64,000 nt of DNA. Source: Lachnoclostridium phytofermentans. GTDB taxonomy: Bacteria > Bacillota > Clostridia > Lachnospirales > Lachnospiraceae. The position numbers and the translations under genes were made by a program. Under the pieces are notes generated by a model. It did no database searches, was not told the origin of the DNA, and saw only the letters and a list, made by a program, of their open reading frames with translations. Shown here piece by piece: positions 34,866 through 44,338 of the stretch; positions within the stretch are counted from its first letter, which is position 1, and the number at the start of each line of letters is the position of its first letter. The stretch covers positions 310,001-374,000 of the forward strand of contig NZ_JPOF01000008.1 in assembly GCF_000733755.1 (NCBI RefSeq), in the 5' to 3' direction.

Positions 34866-35143
34866 AATTTTCAACTCCTTTCTATATTAATTTATGCGGT
34901 AAAGTCGAATATGTGATGAATAAAAAGAAAGGAGTCGGTTTTCTAAACAAAAACATTATATGTATAATTTTTTTACTTAATGTATAAAAAATAGATGGAC
35001 ATGTATAAATATAATATTGGATTTAATCCATAAAACCCAAGATAAATTCAGTAAAAACAACAATAATATGCAATGATTGAATACATTGATAGATGTATAT
35101 TTAGAAGTAAAAAATAAAAATAACTAATATTTATAAATAATTG

Positions 35144-35172
35144 TTGCATTTTTATAAAAGGGGTGTTATAAT
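35144..35172 (+). promoter_or_regulatory. Promoter of the amino-acid ABC transporter operon
   Basis: TTGCAT (35144-35149), 17-base spacer, TATAAT (35167-35172), 94 bases before the start codon. The upstream gap 34866-35143 is very A/T-rich with no gene or clear structure. Confidence 0.78.
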
Positions 35173-35265
35173 TCGAATTGCAACAAAGATAAAGGAAAAT
35201 ACATAAGGAAAATGTGAGATTGTTATTAGAATAGTCTTTCCTATTAGATAAGAGGAGGAATCGTT

Positions 35266-36054
35266 ATGAAGATGAAAAAAATTATGTCCGTAGTATTAGC
35301 AGGAGTGATGATGGCATCTCTTGCAGGGTGTGGAACCAAAAGCAATGTTAAGATTAATACAATTGCAGATTTAAAGGGAACAACGGTAGGTGTTCAGACA
35401 GGTACCACAGGTGATATTTTAGTTACGGATGATAAAGAGCTTGGAGTTAAAACAGTAGAACATTACAATAAAGGATTTGAAGCAGTTCAAGCTTTAATGC
35501 AAGGTAAGATTGATGCAGTGGTTATTGATGATCAACCAGCGAAGGTTTTTGTTGAGCAGAACAAAGGATTAAAGATTATAGATGAAGAATATACTACAGA
35601 AGCATATGCAATTGGTATCGCAAAGGATAATACGGAGTTAAAAGATAAAATCAACGCAGCCATTGCACAGATTAAAGAAGATGGAACACTACAAGGAATT
35701 ATTGATTATTATATTGGAAATGTGGAAGGATCCACTCCTTACTTTAAAAAAGATGTGGAACGTCCAAATGGAACTTTAGTTATGGCTACGAATGCAGAGT
35801 TTCCTCCATATGAATACATTGAAAATAGTACAGTTATTGGACTTGACGTAGATATGGCACAGGCAATTGCAGATATTTTAGGTATGGAGCTTGAGGTAGA
35901 AGATATGGCATTTGACTCTATCATTGCAAATATTACTTCTGGTAAAGCTGATATTGGTGTAGCAGGTTTAACGGATAATGAAGAACGTAGACAGTCCATT
36001 GACTTCTCAGAAAGCTATTATACTGGACGACAAGTAATCATCGTAAAAGAGTAA
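35266..36054 (+). CDS. Amino-acid ABC transporter binding lipoprotein, circularly permuted
   Basis: Surface lipoprotein (lipobox LAGC, Cys22) of the SBP_bac_3 family. The lobes are in swapped order. Residues about 28-155 (INTIADLKGTTVGVQTGTTG ... AVQALMQGKIDAVVIDD ... AQIKEDGTLQGIIDYYIG) are what normally forms the C-terminal half. Residues 166-262 (GTLVMATNAEFPPYEYI ... GLDVDMAQAIADILGMELEV ... DIGVAGLTDNEERRQSIDFS) are the normal N-terminal half, ending at the hinge strand RQVIIVKE. The join is STPYFKKDVERPNG. All key segments are present once. It starts the operon after its own promoter, with AGAGGAGG before the ATG. Confidence 0.9.
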   Translation: MKMKKIMSVVLAGVMMASLAGCGTKSNVKINTIADLKGTTVGVQTGTTGDILVTDDKELGVKTVEHYNKGFEAVQALMQGKIDAVVIDDQPAKVFVEQNKGLKIIDEEYTTEAYAIGIAKDNTELKDKINAAIAQIKEDGTLQGIIDYYIGNVEGSTPYFKKDVERPNGTLVMATNAEFPPYEYIENSTVIGLDVDMAQAIADILGMELEVEDMAFDSIIANITSGKADIGVAGLTDNEERRQSIDFSESYYTGRQVIIVKE

Positions 36055-36110
36055 GAAAATTTATATAAAAGAGTAAGAATTGAAGCTGATAAGATAGTGC
36101 TAGGCATAAG

Positions 36111-36136
36111 GAAACGTCCGCTAATGCGAACGTTTC
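36111..36136 (+). terminator. Hairpin between binding protein and permease genes
   Basis: GAAACGT and ACGTTTC flank an inner CGC/GCG pair, giving a strong stem with a TAAT loop, then TTT and later TTTTT. A partial terminator or RNA stabiliser here would give more binding protein than membrane subunits. Confidence 0.6.
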
Positions 36137-36204
36137 TTTGCGTGATTTTTGGGTAGGAGCACTTGGAAGTGAAGTAAAGATATACTTTGTAAGGGGGTTG
36201 CGGT

Positions 36205-36942
36205 TTGTTTGGAAGTGTTGAGTTAACAATGTTTGAGAAAATAGAAGAAAAGTTTCAAAAGTTTTGTGATCGATTTGTATTGAATTTTATAGAGGATGAC
36301 CGTTATATGTACCTAGTAAAGGGGTTAATGATTACGTTAGTAGTAACCTTTTTTGCTGTTCTGATAGGTGCATTACTTGGTTTTATCATAGCGTTAATTC
36401 GCTCCACTTATACCAAAACTGGTAAGTTACGTATCTTAAATTTTTTATGTAATATCTATATTACAGTAATTCGTGGTACACCAGTTATGGTTCAATTATT
36501 AATTATTTATTTTGTTATTTTTGGTTCCGTTAATATAAATAAAGTATTTGTAGCAGTGTTAGCCTTTGGATTAAATTCTGGTGCTTATGTAGCAGAGATT
36601 GTACGTTCTGGTATTATGGCAGTGGATGAAGGGCAGTTTGAAGCAGGTAGAAGTCTTGGATTTACCTATGCTCAGACTATGCGAATCATTATTTTACCTC
36701 AGGCAATTAAGAATATCTTACCTGCACTCGGTAATGAATTTATTGTTTTATTAAAGGAAACCTCAATTTGTGGTTATATCGCATTAGAAGATTTAACAAA
36801 AGCTGGAGATATTATTCGTGGCCGTACCTATGATGCTTTTATGCCACTCATCGCAGTTGCATTAATTTATCTGGTATTAGTTATTATCTTTACGAAACTA
36901 GTTAACTCATTGGAGAGGAGGTTGAGAAGCAGTGACCACTGA
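36205..36942 (+). CDS. Amino-acid ABC transporter permease (HisM/GlnP type)
   Basis: Membrane subunit with an amphipathic N-terminus and about five membrane segments. The family EAA loop is [20 protein letters not shown], and [19 protein letters not shown] is the conserved early motif. TTG at 36205 has AAGGGGG seven bases upstream and is the better start; the ATG at 36229 lacks a good site. It overlaps the ATPase gene by 11 bp. Confidence 0.92.
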   Translation: MFGSVELTMFEKIEEKFQKFCDRFVLNFIEDDRYMYLVKGLMITLVVTFFAVLIGALLGFIIALIRSTYTKTGKLRILNFLCNIYITVIRGTPVMVQLLIIYFVIFGSVNINKVFVAVLAFGLNSGAYVAEIVRSGIMAVDEGQFEAGRSLGFTYAQTMRIIILPQAIKNILPALGNEFIVLLKETSICGYIALEDLTKAGDIIRGRTYDAFMPLIAVALIYLVLVIIFTKLVNSLERRLRSSDH

Positions 36943-37675
36943 TGCAGAAGTAATAATCAAAGTTGAAAATCTTCATAAGGTCTACAATAAAGTACATGCG
37001 TTAAATGGAATCAATGAAGAGATAAGAAGAGGCGAGGTTGTTGTCGTTGTTGGACCATCCGGTTCTGGTAAATCAACCTTTTTAAGATCATTAAACTTAT
37101 TAGAAGTTCCAACAGAAGGCAAGATATATTTTGAAGGAACAGACATTACAGACAAGGCGACAGACATCAATAAGCACCGTCAAAGAATGGGAATGGTATT
37201 CCAACATTTTAACCTCTTTCCTCATATGACAGTGTTAAAAAATCTTATGATAGCACCTATGAAACTTCAAGGAAAAAGTGAAGAAGAAGCAAAGAAGAAG
37301 GCGCTTGAGTTATTAGATCGTGTTGGATTGGCTCATCGTGCGGATGCATATCCATCCCAATTATCTGGTGGTCAAAAACAAAGAATTGCAATTGTTCGAG
37401 CACTTGCAATGGATCCTGATGTTATGCTATTCGATGAACCAACCTCTGCCTTAGATCCTGAGATGGTTGGTGAAGTTCTTGACATTATGAAGGAACTTGG
37501 TAGAGAAGGAATGACGATGGTTGTTGTTACTCATGAGATGGGTTTTGCGAAAGAAGTGGCAGACCGTGTTATTTTTATTGATCAAGGTGTTATTCAGGAA
37601 CAAAATAGTCCTGCTGAATTTTTTGGGAATCCACAGAATAAGCGATTAAAGGATTTCTTATCAAAAGTATTATAA
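36932..37675 (+). CDS. Amino-acid ABC transporter ATP-binding protein (GlnQ/HisP type)
   Basis: 247-residue cytoplasmic ATPase: Walker [17 protein letters not shown]-loop [13 protein letters not shown], signature [15 protein letters not shown], Walker [15 protein letters not shown] and switch His in [11 protein letters not shown] start with GGAGAGGAGG upstream, inside the permease gene. Last gene of the three-gene transporter operon. Confidence 0.95.
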   Translation: MTTDAEVIIKVENLHKVYNKVHALNGINEEIRRGEVVVVVGPSGSGKSTFLRSLNLLEVPTEGKIYFEGTDITDKATDINKHRQRMGMVFQHFNLFPHMTVLKNLMIAPMKLQGKSEEEAKKKALELLDRVGLAHRADAYPSQLSGGQKQRIAIVRALAMDPDVMLFDEPTSALDPEMVGEVLDIMKELGREGMTMVVVTHEMGFAKEVADRVIFIDQGVIQEQNSPAEFFGNPQNKRLKDFLSKVL

Positions 37676-37689
37676 TATTATATTGATCT

Positions 37690-37741
37690 AAGTAGAAAGC
37701 ACCCAGTTAAGAAGGAATTCTTAACTGGGTGCTTTCTACTT
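37690..37741. terminator. Perfect 22-bp hairpin
   Basis: The arms 37690-37711 and 37720-37741 are perfectly complementary (core AGCACCCAGTTAAG) with an 8-base loop. It lies 15 bases after the ATPase stop. There is no T tract outside the stem, so it may be a bidirectional transcript end or a processing site. Confidence 0.7.
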
Positions 37742-37822
37742 AGAATGGATTTTAGTTATGACGAAACTTCGATGGAAAAATCGAATGTAAAGAATAACAC
37801 TAAGTGTTCTTGTTTCGAGTAC

Positions 37823-39121
37823 CTATTTCATGACAATAGTTGTCTCTCCAGATGCCAAAGCCTTACGTGATGAGGAGTAATAGGTGATTCGTACGGTATA
37901 AACCCCAGGATCAAGCCTTGTAGTACAGGAAGTAAGAGTAGTATCTGCAGTCATTTCAAAACGAAGTTCATTCGTTCCATATGTGAAAATCTGGATCGAT
38001 GTTTGACGGACTGATTTGTGATCACGGCCCCGAAGATTAGAGCTCCAGCTTAGAGAAACCGTATTCTTGTTATTGTTATTAACATTATCAGATTGTTTTA
38101 TAGTGATTGAATTTTTTACATAAGTACCGAGAACTACCAGGTTAAATGATTTCTTTACACTTATCCCGTAAAATGATAACGTAGCGGTTAACTTTACTTT
38201 TGTATCATATAATGGTCTAGTTACAATACCTTGAGAACTTATTATGGATGGATCAGAAGATTGCCAAGTTATAGTACATCCGTATTTTCCTAATACCGGT
38301 AGTATAAGATTTGAAATAACACTACTGGATTTATCATTGTTTGAAAAGATAATGGAGAGGATATCGCTTTCATCCTCCAATAAATCTTTTTTATCATCCG
38401 TAATTGTTAAGGTACTCACTTTCAGTGGATTTGTGGAATCAAAATAATTTTCTGAAGTAACAAAAATCTTTATTTGATACGTACCTTCTGATAAATCTAG
38501 ATAATCTGTATCAAAGGATATGCTACTTAAATTATAACTGGTTGCTTGTGGATTTACTTTGACTTCTGTTATAACTTTTGTATTATACCAATCGTTTCTA
38601 CAAAGCTGTACGGTGACATTTGTTAATTTTGAGGTGGCATATACCATACCACTAAGGAATAAGGTTTCTTCCTCTGCAACAACATAGTTATCACTAACAC
38701 CAGTTAAGTTAGGGACGATAACTTGAGTACCTTTTACAATTACGGAAAATTGTTTTACTCTTGTCTGATTATTGTTAATTAAGATTGCTGATAAAGTTAC
38801 ATAAGTATCCGAACCAGTTGGCCTAGTAACCTTACCAGTGGTGCTAATAATTGCTGGATTATCGGAATACCAGATTACGGTTGATTGATTAGCACAAACA
38901 GTTGGCAGAGTAATTGAGGAAGTAACAGAATTTGCATTATCATTCGTGCTAAAGATTAGATTTAACAGTTGATAATCAAGCTCTAATTTATAAGCTGTGT
39001 CAGTAGCTGCATCAAATTTCCCAGCAGGGAGACTGGCAGCATTAACAGTACTGTATGGAAAACTCATGAGTATAGTAAGGAAAAAAGAGAATAAGATCTT
39101 AGTAATTTTCTTTAGTTTCAT
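37823..39121 (-). CDS. Secreted protein with two atrophied bacterial Ig-like domains
   Basis: 432 residues. Signal peptide of about 29 residues with hydrophobic core ILFSFFLTILMSF and a likely cut after VNA. Two repeats of about 85 residues (near 45-130 and 250-335) have the pattern of aBig_2-type domains: IIW/ITWxSxxPxIIS, then GxVTRP, then a final FxVxVxGT. The region between and the C-terminus look like further beta-sandwich domains. No catalytic motif or sortase signal is visible, so an extracellular binding or cell-surface role is likely. ATG 39121 lies five bases after AGGAGGT. Confidence 0.8.
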   Translation of the reverse strand: MKLKKITKILFSFFLTILMSFPYSTVNAASLPAGKFDAATDTAYKLELDYQLLNLIFSTNDNANSVTSSITLPTVCANQSTVIWYSDNPAIISTTGKVTRPTGSDTYVTLSAILINNNQTRVKQFSVIVKGTQVIVPNLTGVSDNYVVAEEETLFLSGMVYATSKLTNVTVQLCRNDWYNTKVITEVKVNPQATSYNLSSISFDTDYLDLSEGTYQIKIFVTSENYFDSTNPLKVSTLTITDDKKDLLEDESDILSIIFSNNDKSSSVISNLILPVLGKYGCTITWQSSDPSIISSQGIVTRPLYDTKVKLTATLSFYGISVKKSFNLVVLGTYVKNSITIKQSDNVNNNNKNTVSLSWSSNLRGRDHKSVRQTSIQIFTYGTNELRFEMTADTTLTSCTTRLDPGVYTVRITYYSSSRKALASGETTIVMK

Positions 39122-39310
39122 GTTCAACCTCCTAACATTGTGATTTAAGCTTCAAGATTAATTTACAGTAAAAAATTGACAAAAGTATGACGCAGATATG
39201 TCAAAGATAAGGTATTTTGATTACTAGAAAGGATAAAAAAGAGAAGGAAGTAAATACTAAATTTAAAATATTAGTATTTGCTTAAATAAAAATTAAATCT
39301 AAATAAATCT

Positions 39311-39362
39311 GTTGACTACTCAACAAAATGGTGCTAGAATAGCAATCTGTTGAGTAGTCAAC
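39311..39362 (+). promoter_or_regulatory. MarR-operon promoter flanked by two palindromic operators
   Basis: GTTGACTACTCAAC (39311-39324) and its exact reverse complement GTTGAGTAGTCAAC (39349-39362) are each GTTGA-N4-TCAAC palindromes. The promoter TTGACT (39312-39317), 17 bases, TAGAAT (39335-39340) lies within, so the first site covers the -35 and the second covers the start. This fits autorepression by the MarR protein of the operon. Nothing else was recognised between 39122 and 39310. Confidence 0.85.
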
Positions 39363-39499
39363 ATTTTTAGTTTTTAAGAAACAGTGTTTTATTAAGTAAA
39401 ACGCTAAGTAAAAGATAAAAATCGTGTGACTGTAAAGTGGATGGTTTTATCAAATGGCTCGTTATTTTTTATAGAAATGATAAGATAGGGAGGATTATC

Positions 39500-39958
39500 A
39501 TGTATGAACATAGGTCAGAATATTTTCCAATCTGGTTTGATAAAATTAAAAAAATAGCACAAAGACGACAGCAGGAAGCATTAAAACCTTATGGTCTTTC
39601 CAGTATTCATGCCATGTATCTTGTGGTATTGATGCATCAACCAGAGGGTATGACATTCAAAGAGATATGTGAAAAGCTTTGTGTCGATAAGGCAAATACC
39701 TCCAGAGCCGTTAATGTATTAGAAGAAAAAGGTTATGTATTTAGAGATTATACGAGTGCTGGGGTTTTAAAATATAAGATAATTCTAAGTGAGGAGGGGA
39801 AGAATATAGCGCAGGAGGTAGGCTGTACGATGAAAAAATTTCATCAACAGCTTATTGAGTCATTGACCGAAGAAGAGATAAAAGCTGTGCGAGAGATAAT
39901 GTTTAAAATTGCGAAAGCAGTAGATGATATGGAAAATGACAAGGAGGAAAAAGCATGA
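39500..39958 (+). CDS. MarR family transcriptional regulator
   Basis: 152 residues, winged helix-turn-helix: helical start, MYLVVLMHQPEGMTFKEICE, recognition region CVDKANTSRAVNVLEEKGYV and wing KYKIILSEEGKNIA. The frame opens at 39437, but ATG 39500 has GGGAGG close upstream. It probably represses its own operon through the twin palindromes at 39311-39362, releasing on ligand. It overlaps the first exporter gene by 4 bp. Confidence 0.93.
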   Translation: MYEHRSEYFPIWFDKIKKIAQRRQQEALKPYGLSSIHAMYLVVLMHQPEGMTFKEICEKLCVDKANTSRAVNVLEEKGYVFRDYTSAGVLKYKIILSEEGKNIAQEVGCTMKKFHQQLIESLTEEEIKAVREIMFKIAKAVDDMENDKEEKA

Positions 39959-42216
39959 AATTAATAATGAGATACCTAAAACCCTTTGCAGGGGTTGTGG
40001 TGCTTTGTATTTTGCTTTTGTTTGGGCAGGCGATGAGTGATTTAAGCTTACCAACCCTAATGAGTGACATTGTAACGAATGGTATACAAAATAGTGGTAT
40101 TGAAGAACAGGCACCAAAGGCAATTAGTGAGAAAGGGATGACCCTTATTACAGCCTTTATGACAGAGGAAGACAAACAACAGTTTCTTAACTCATACCAA
40201 TTCATAGATAAAGATTCCGAGGAAGCAAGCGAATATCGTAATGACTATGAGTTATTAGACCAGGAATCTATATATGTAAGAAAAAATTTAAGTAAAGAAG
40301 AATTAGTTCCAATAGAAGACAGTTATGGTAAAGCTACATTAGCTTTTGTAACCATGATGCAAAAGCAGATGGAACAACAAGCTGGACAGAAAAACGAAAC
40401 AAGCAACTCAGAGGATGAAAATTTTGCTGGAATGACGACAGAAAAGCTATATGAAGTTCTACCAATGATCGAGGCAATGCCAAAGGAAGTTATGGCGGAA
40501 TTTATACAGGTTGCATCAGCAAGTGATTCTTTCCTTCATGCACAGATGGGTGTTACATTTACCAAGATGTTTTATGAAGAACTTGGTATAAATATCAACC
40601 ATATACAAAGAACTTATATTATACTTACTGGACTAAAGATGCTTGCTATTGCATTAGCTGGTGTGATTGCTGCAATCTTAGTTGGATTTTTTGCTTCTAG
40701 AATGTCAGCGAGAGTGGCACAGCGTATGAGAAGAGATGTATTTTCTAAGGTAGAAAGCTTTTCAAGTGCCGAATACGATAAATTCTCTACAGCATCTTTG
40801 ATTACAAGAACTACAAACGATATACAACAGGTTCAGATGCTAATTGGTATGGGCGTTCGAATGATGTGTTATGCACCAATTATGGGTATCGGCGGTATTA
40901 TCTTTGCGGTAAACAAATCCGTATCCTTAAGCTGGATTATCGCAGTTGCAGTACTTGTATTACTCGGATTAATAGCGATTATATTCGGGGTCGCGTTACC
41001 AAAATTTAAAGCGTTACAAAAGTTAATCGACCGACTTAACTTGGTTAGCCGTGAGAACTTAAGTGGTATGATGGTAATTCGTGCATTTGGAAATGAAGGT
41101 TATGAAGAAAATCGTTTTGAAGTTGCTAACGGTGAGTTAAGTAAAACAAATCGTTTTGTACAAAGAACGATGGCCTTTATGATGCCAGCCATGATGCTTT
41201 TAATGAACTGTGTTACATTAGTAATTGTATGGAGTGGTAGCCATGCGATAGCGGACTCTACCTTACAGATTGGTGATATGCTTGCCTTTATGCAATATGC
41301 AATGCAAATCATCATGTCCTTCTTAATGATCGCAATGATGTTTATTATGGTTCCAAGAGCTTCTGTTTCTGCGGTACGTATTCGTGAAGTACTAGATACT
41401 AATCTAGAGATTACTGACAAAAAGAAGACTGTTAGCTTAGTGGAAGATGCTAAGAAAAATGGGAAAAGCGTACAGGGAAGAGTTGTATTTAAAGATGTAT
41501 CTTTCCGTTATCACAATGCGGAATCCGATGTGTTAGAGAATATTAGCTTTACTGCAAAACCAGGTGAAACTACTGCATTTATCGGTTCGACTGGTTCTGG
41601 TAAATCAACACTCATTAATTTAGTTCCTAGATTTTATGATGTTACGAAAGGTAGTATCGAAATTGATGGTGTTGATATTAGAGACTTAAAACAAGAAGAA
41701 CTTCGAGATTTAATCGGATATATACCGCAAAAGGGTGTTTTATTTACTGGTGATATCGAATCTAACATTCGTTACGGTAAAGAGCTGGCAGAAATTTCTG
41801 AAATTGATAAAGCAATTGAGGTTGCTCAAGCAAAGGAATTTGTTGATTCTACAGAGGATGGTATCAAGACACCGATTGCACAAGGAGGTACCAATGTCAG
41901 TGGTGGACAGAAACAGCGTTTGTCCATTGCTAGAGCATTAGTAAAAAAACCACCAATCTATATCTTTGACGATAGTTTTTCTGCATTAGACTTTAAGACA
42001 GATTCCGCACTTCGTGCTGCTTTAAAGAAATACACTTCCAATGCAACCGTATTAATTGTTGCGCAGCGTGTTAGCACAATAATGAATGCAGAACAAATTA
42101 TTGTGTTGGATGAAGGTAAAGTAGTTGGTATTGGTACTCATAAAGAGCTTCTGGCTAATTGTAAAGAGTATCAAGAAATTGCGGAAAGCCAGTTGTCAAA
42201 GGAGGAATTAGCATGA
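39955..42216 (+). CDS. Heterodimeric ABC exporter, subunit 1 (degenerate catalytic site)
   Basis: Half exporter of 753 residues: membrane domain with a large extracytoplasmic insertion between the first two helices (about residues 35-210, acidic, Gln/Glu-rich), and a C-terminal ATPase. Walker A GSTGSGKST (Lys about 550), signature NVSGGQKQRLSIARAL. Walker B is IYIFDDSFSALD: Asp replaces the catalytic Glu, as in the degenerate subunit of heterodimeric multidrug exporters. The switch His is replaced too (IVAQRVST). Pairs with the next gene. Confidence 0.92.
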   Translation: MKLIMRYLKPFAGVVVLCILLLFGQAMSDLSLPTLMSDIVTNGIQNSGIEEQAPKAISEKGMTLITAFMTEEDKQQFLNSYQFIDKDSEEASEYRNDYELLDQESIYVRKNLSKEELVPIEDSYGKATLAFVTMMQKQMEQQAGQKNETSNSEDENFAGMTTEKLYEVLPMIEAMPKEVMAEFIQVASASDSFLHAQMGVTFTKMFYEELGININHIQRTYIILTGLKMLAIALAGVIAAILVGFFASRMSARVAQRMRRDVFSKVESFSSAEYDKFSTASLITRTTNDIQQVQMLIGMGVRMMCYAPIMGIGGIIFAVNKSVSLSWIIAVAVLVLLGLIAIIFGVALPKFKALQKLIDRLNLVSRENLSGMMVIRAFGNEGYEENRFEVANGELSKTNRFVQRTMAFMMPAMMLLMNCVTLVIVWSGSHAIADSTLQIGDMLAFMQYAMQIIMSFLMIAMMFIMVPRASVSAVRIREVLDTNLEITDKKKTVSLVEDAKKNGKSVQGRVVFKDVSFRYHNAESDVLENISFTAKPGETTAFIGSTGSGKSTLINLVPRFYDVTKGSIEIDGVDIRDLKQEELRDLIGYIPQKGVLFTGDIESNIRYGKELAEISEIDKAIEVAQAKEFVDSTEDGIKTPIAQGGTNVSGGQKQRLSIARALVKKPPIYIFDDSFSALDFKTDSALRAALKKYTSNATVLIVAQRVSTIMNAEQIIVLDEGKVVGIGTHKELLANCKEYQEIAESQLSKEELA

Positions 42217-44093
42217 GTGAAGAAAGAGGCATAACTCCTAAGAGCCCGCAGCGCCGAATGAAAGGACCAATGGGTGGTCCGATGGGCGGCATGGGAATGG
42301 GCGGTGAGAAGGCAAAGAACTTTAAAGGTAGCTTAAGAAAGTTAATGTCATATCTGGCACCGTTTCGTATACAAATTATCTTTGTTATCGTGTTTGCTGC
42401 TATTTCCACGGTATTTACAATTGTAGGCCCTAAGATATTAGCGAAAGCAATCGATGAATTAACGAATGGCATCATGGGTAAAATCAGCGGAAAAGGTGGA
42501 GGAATTGATTTTTCCTACATCGCGATGATCATGTTGTGGTTAGTACTTCTTTATGTAATTAGCGCGATATTTTCCTATATGCAGGGACATCTAATGGCTG
42601 GAGTTTCCACGGATATGGCTTATAATCTAAGAAATGCAATTATGAAGAAGATGAATAAGCTACCATTTAGCTACTATAACAAAACCAGTCATGGAGAAGT
42701 ATTATCAAGAATTACGAACGATGTCGATACTTTAAATATGACGTTAAATCAGAGTATTACCCAAATGATCACTTCAGTAACTTCGGTGATTGGTGTATTA
42801 ATCATGATGCTTTCTATCAGTTGGAAGTTAACTATCATAGCAGTTTTAATCCTTCCATTCTCCTTACTTTTAGTAATGGGAGTAGTGAAGAAATCTCAAA
42901 AGTATTTCCAAGGTCAGCAAAAATATCTTGGTCGCGTCAATGGACATATCGAAGAGATGTATGGCGGACACTTGGTTGTTAAAGCCTTTAATGGAGAAGA
43001 AAAATCTCTTGAAAAGTTTGATCAAGAGAATGAAAAGCTTTATGAGAGTGCTTGGAAATCTAATTTCCTTTCTGGATTAATGATGCCAATTATGAGTTTT
43101 GTAGGTAATCTCGGTTATGTATTAATTTGTATCGTTGGTGCATCGATGGCAGCAGGTGGAACTATGACAATTGGTGGTATCCAGGCATTTATCCAATATG
43201 TTCGTTCCTTTACTCAGCCAATTACCCAAATTGCAAACATCTCAAATCAGATTCAGCAGATGGTAGCTGCTGCGGAGCGTGTGTTTGAATTCTTAGATGA
43301 AAAAGAAGAAAGCGCAGATGATGTAAAGGTTGCTATGAAGGATATTGATCTAAAGGGTGATGTAACCTTTGAGCATGTACGTTTTGGATATGAGGATACT
43401 GATCAGGTAGTCATTAAAGACTTTTCTGTTAAGGTAAAAGCAGGGCAGAAGGTAGCGATTGTCGGACCAACTGGTGCTGGTAAGACAACGATGGTTAAGT
43501 TATTGATGAGATTCCATGAAATCAATAGTGGTGCCATCTATGTAGATGGTCATAACACCAAGGAATTCTCTCGTTCTGATCTTCGTACCGAGTTTGGTAT
43601 GGTACTTCAGGATACCTGGTTATATAACGGCACCATTATGGATAACATCCGTTATGGTAAATTAGATGCAACCGATGAAGAAGTTATAAAGGCTGCGAAG
43701 GCTGCCCAGGTGGACCACTTTGTTCGTACGTTACCTGATGGATATCAGATGGTATTAAATGAAGAAGCAAGTAATATATCCCAAGGACAGAAGCAGTTGT
43801 TAACGATAGCAAGAGCAGTACTTGCAGATTCAAAGATACTTATCTTAGATGAGGCAACAAGCTCTGTTGATACCAGAACAGAAGTATTGATCCAAAAGGC
43901 AATGGATAACTTAATGAAGGGTAGAACTAGCTTCATCATTGCTCACCGTCTCTCTACTATTCGAAATGCAGATATTATCCTTTGTATGAAGGATGGCGAT
44001 ATTGTTGAGCAGGGTAATCATGAAGAACTCATGAAACTTGGCGGTTTTTATGCAAATCTTTATAACAGCCAGTTTGAAAAATTGCCGGCATAG
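42213..44093 (+). CDS. Heterodimeric ABC exporter, subunit 2 (catalytic)
   Basis: 626 residues. A Gly/Met-rich N-terminal extension (MKGPMGGPMGGMGMGG region) precedes six membrane helices and the ATPase: Walker A GPTGAGKTT (Lys about 424), signature NISQGQKQLLTIARA, Walker B ILILDEATSSVD with Glu present, and switch His in IIAHRLSTI. The signature has SQGQ instead of SGGQ, as is common in the partner of a degenerate subunit. The start overlaps the previous stop by 4 bp (ATGA). Substrates are probably drugs or peptides. Confidence 0.93.
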   Translation: MSEERGITPKSPQRRMKGPMGGPMGGMGMGGEKAKNFKGSLRKLMSYLAPFRIQIIFVIVFAAISTVFTIVGPKILAKAIDELTNGIMGKISGKGGGIDFSYIAMIMLWLVLLYVISAIFSYMQGHLMAGVSTDMAYNLRNAIMKKMNKLPFSYYNKTSHGEVLSRITNDVDTLNMTLNQSITQMITSVTSVIGVLIMMLSISWKLTIIAVLILPFSLLLVMGVVKKSQKYFQGQQKYLGRVNGHIEEMYGGHLVVKAFNGEEKSLEKFDQENEKLYESAWKSNFLSGLMMPIMSFVGNLGYVLICIVGASMAAGGTMTIGGIQAFIQYVRSFTQPITQIANISNQIQQMVAAAERVFEFLDEKEESADDVKVAMKDIDLKGDVTFEHVRFGYEDTDQVVIKDFSVKVKAGQKVAIVGPTGAGKTTMVKLLMRFHEINSGAIYVDGHNTKEFSRSDLRTEFGMVLQDTWLYNGTIMDNIRYGKLDATDEEVIKAAKAAQVDHFVRTLPDGYQMVLNEEASNISQGQKQLLTIARAVLADSKILILDEATSSVDTRTEVLIQKAMDNLMKGRTSFIIAHRLSTIRNADIILCMKDGDIVEQGNHEELMKLGGFYANLYNSQFEKLPA

Positions 44094-44130
44094 AGTTTGC
44101 TAAAATTATAGAAGAATAAGCAATCAGAAT

Positions 44131-44186
44131 AAAGAGCTTTTTCATATAGATAAGTGATTATCTATGTAGAAAAAGCTCTTTTTTTC
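44131..44186 (+). terminator. Intrinsic terminator of the exporter operon
   Basis: AAAGAGCTTTTTC pairs with GAAAAAGCTCTTT, with an inner TAGATAA/TTATCTA stem, and TTTT follows. Confidence 0.92.
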
Positions 44187-44338
44187 TAGCTCTATGTCAA
44201 ACCCTGAGTATGTTATTCTAAAGCATGCCTAAGTAGAGGATGTTGAGCTATTTTAATTCTAGTTTGTGCAATAAAAGACTACTAGTATTTTACAGTTAGT
44301 AGTTAATGAATATTTTCTATTAAAATCATATTAAGAAA

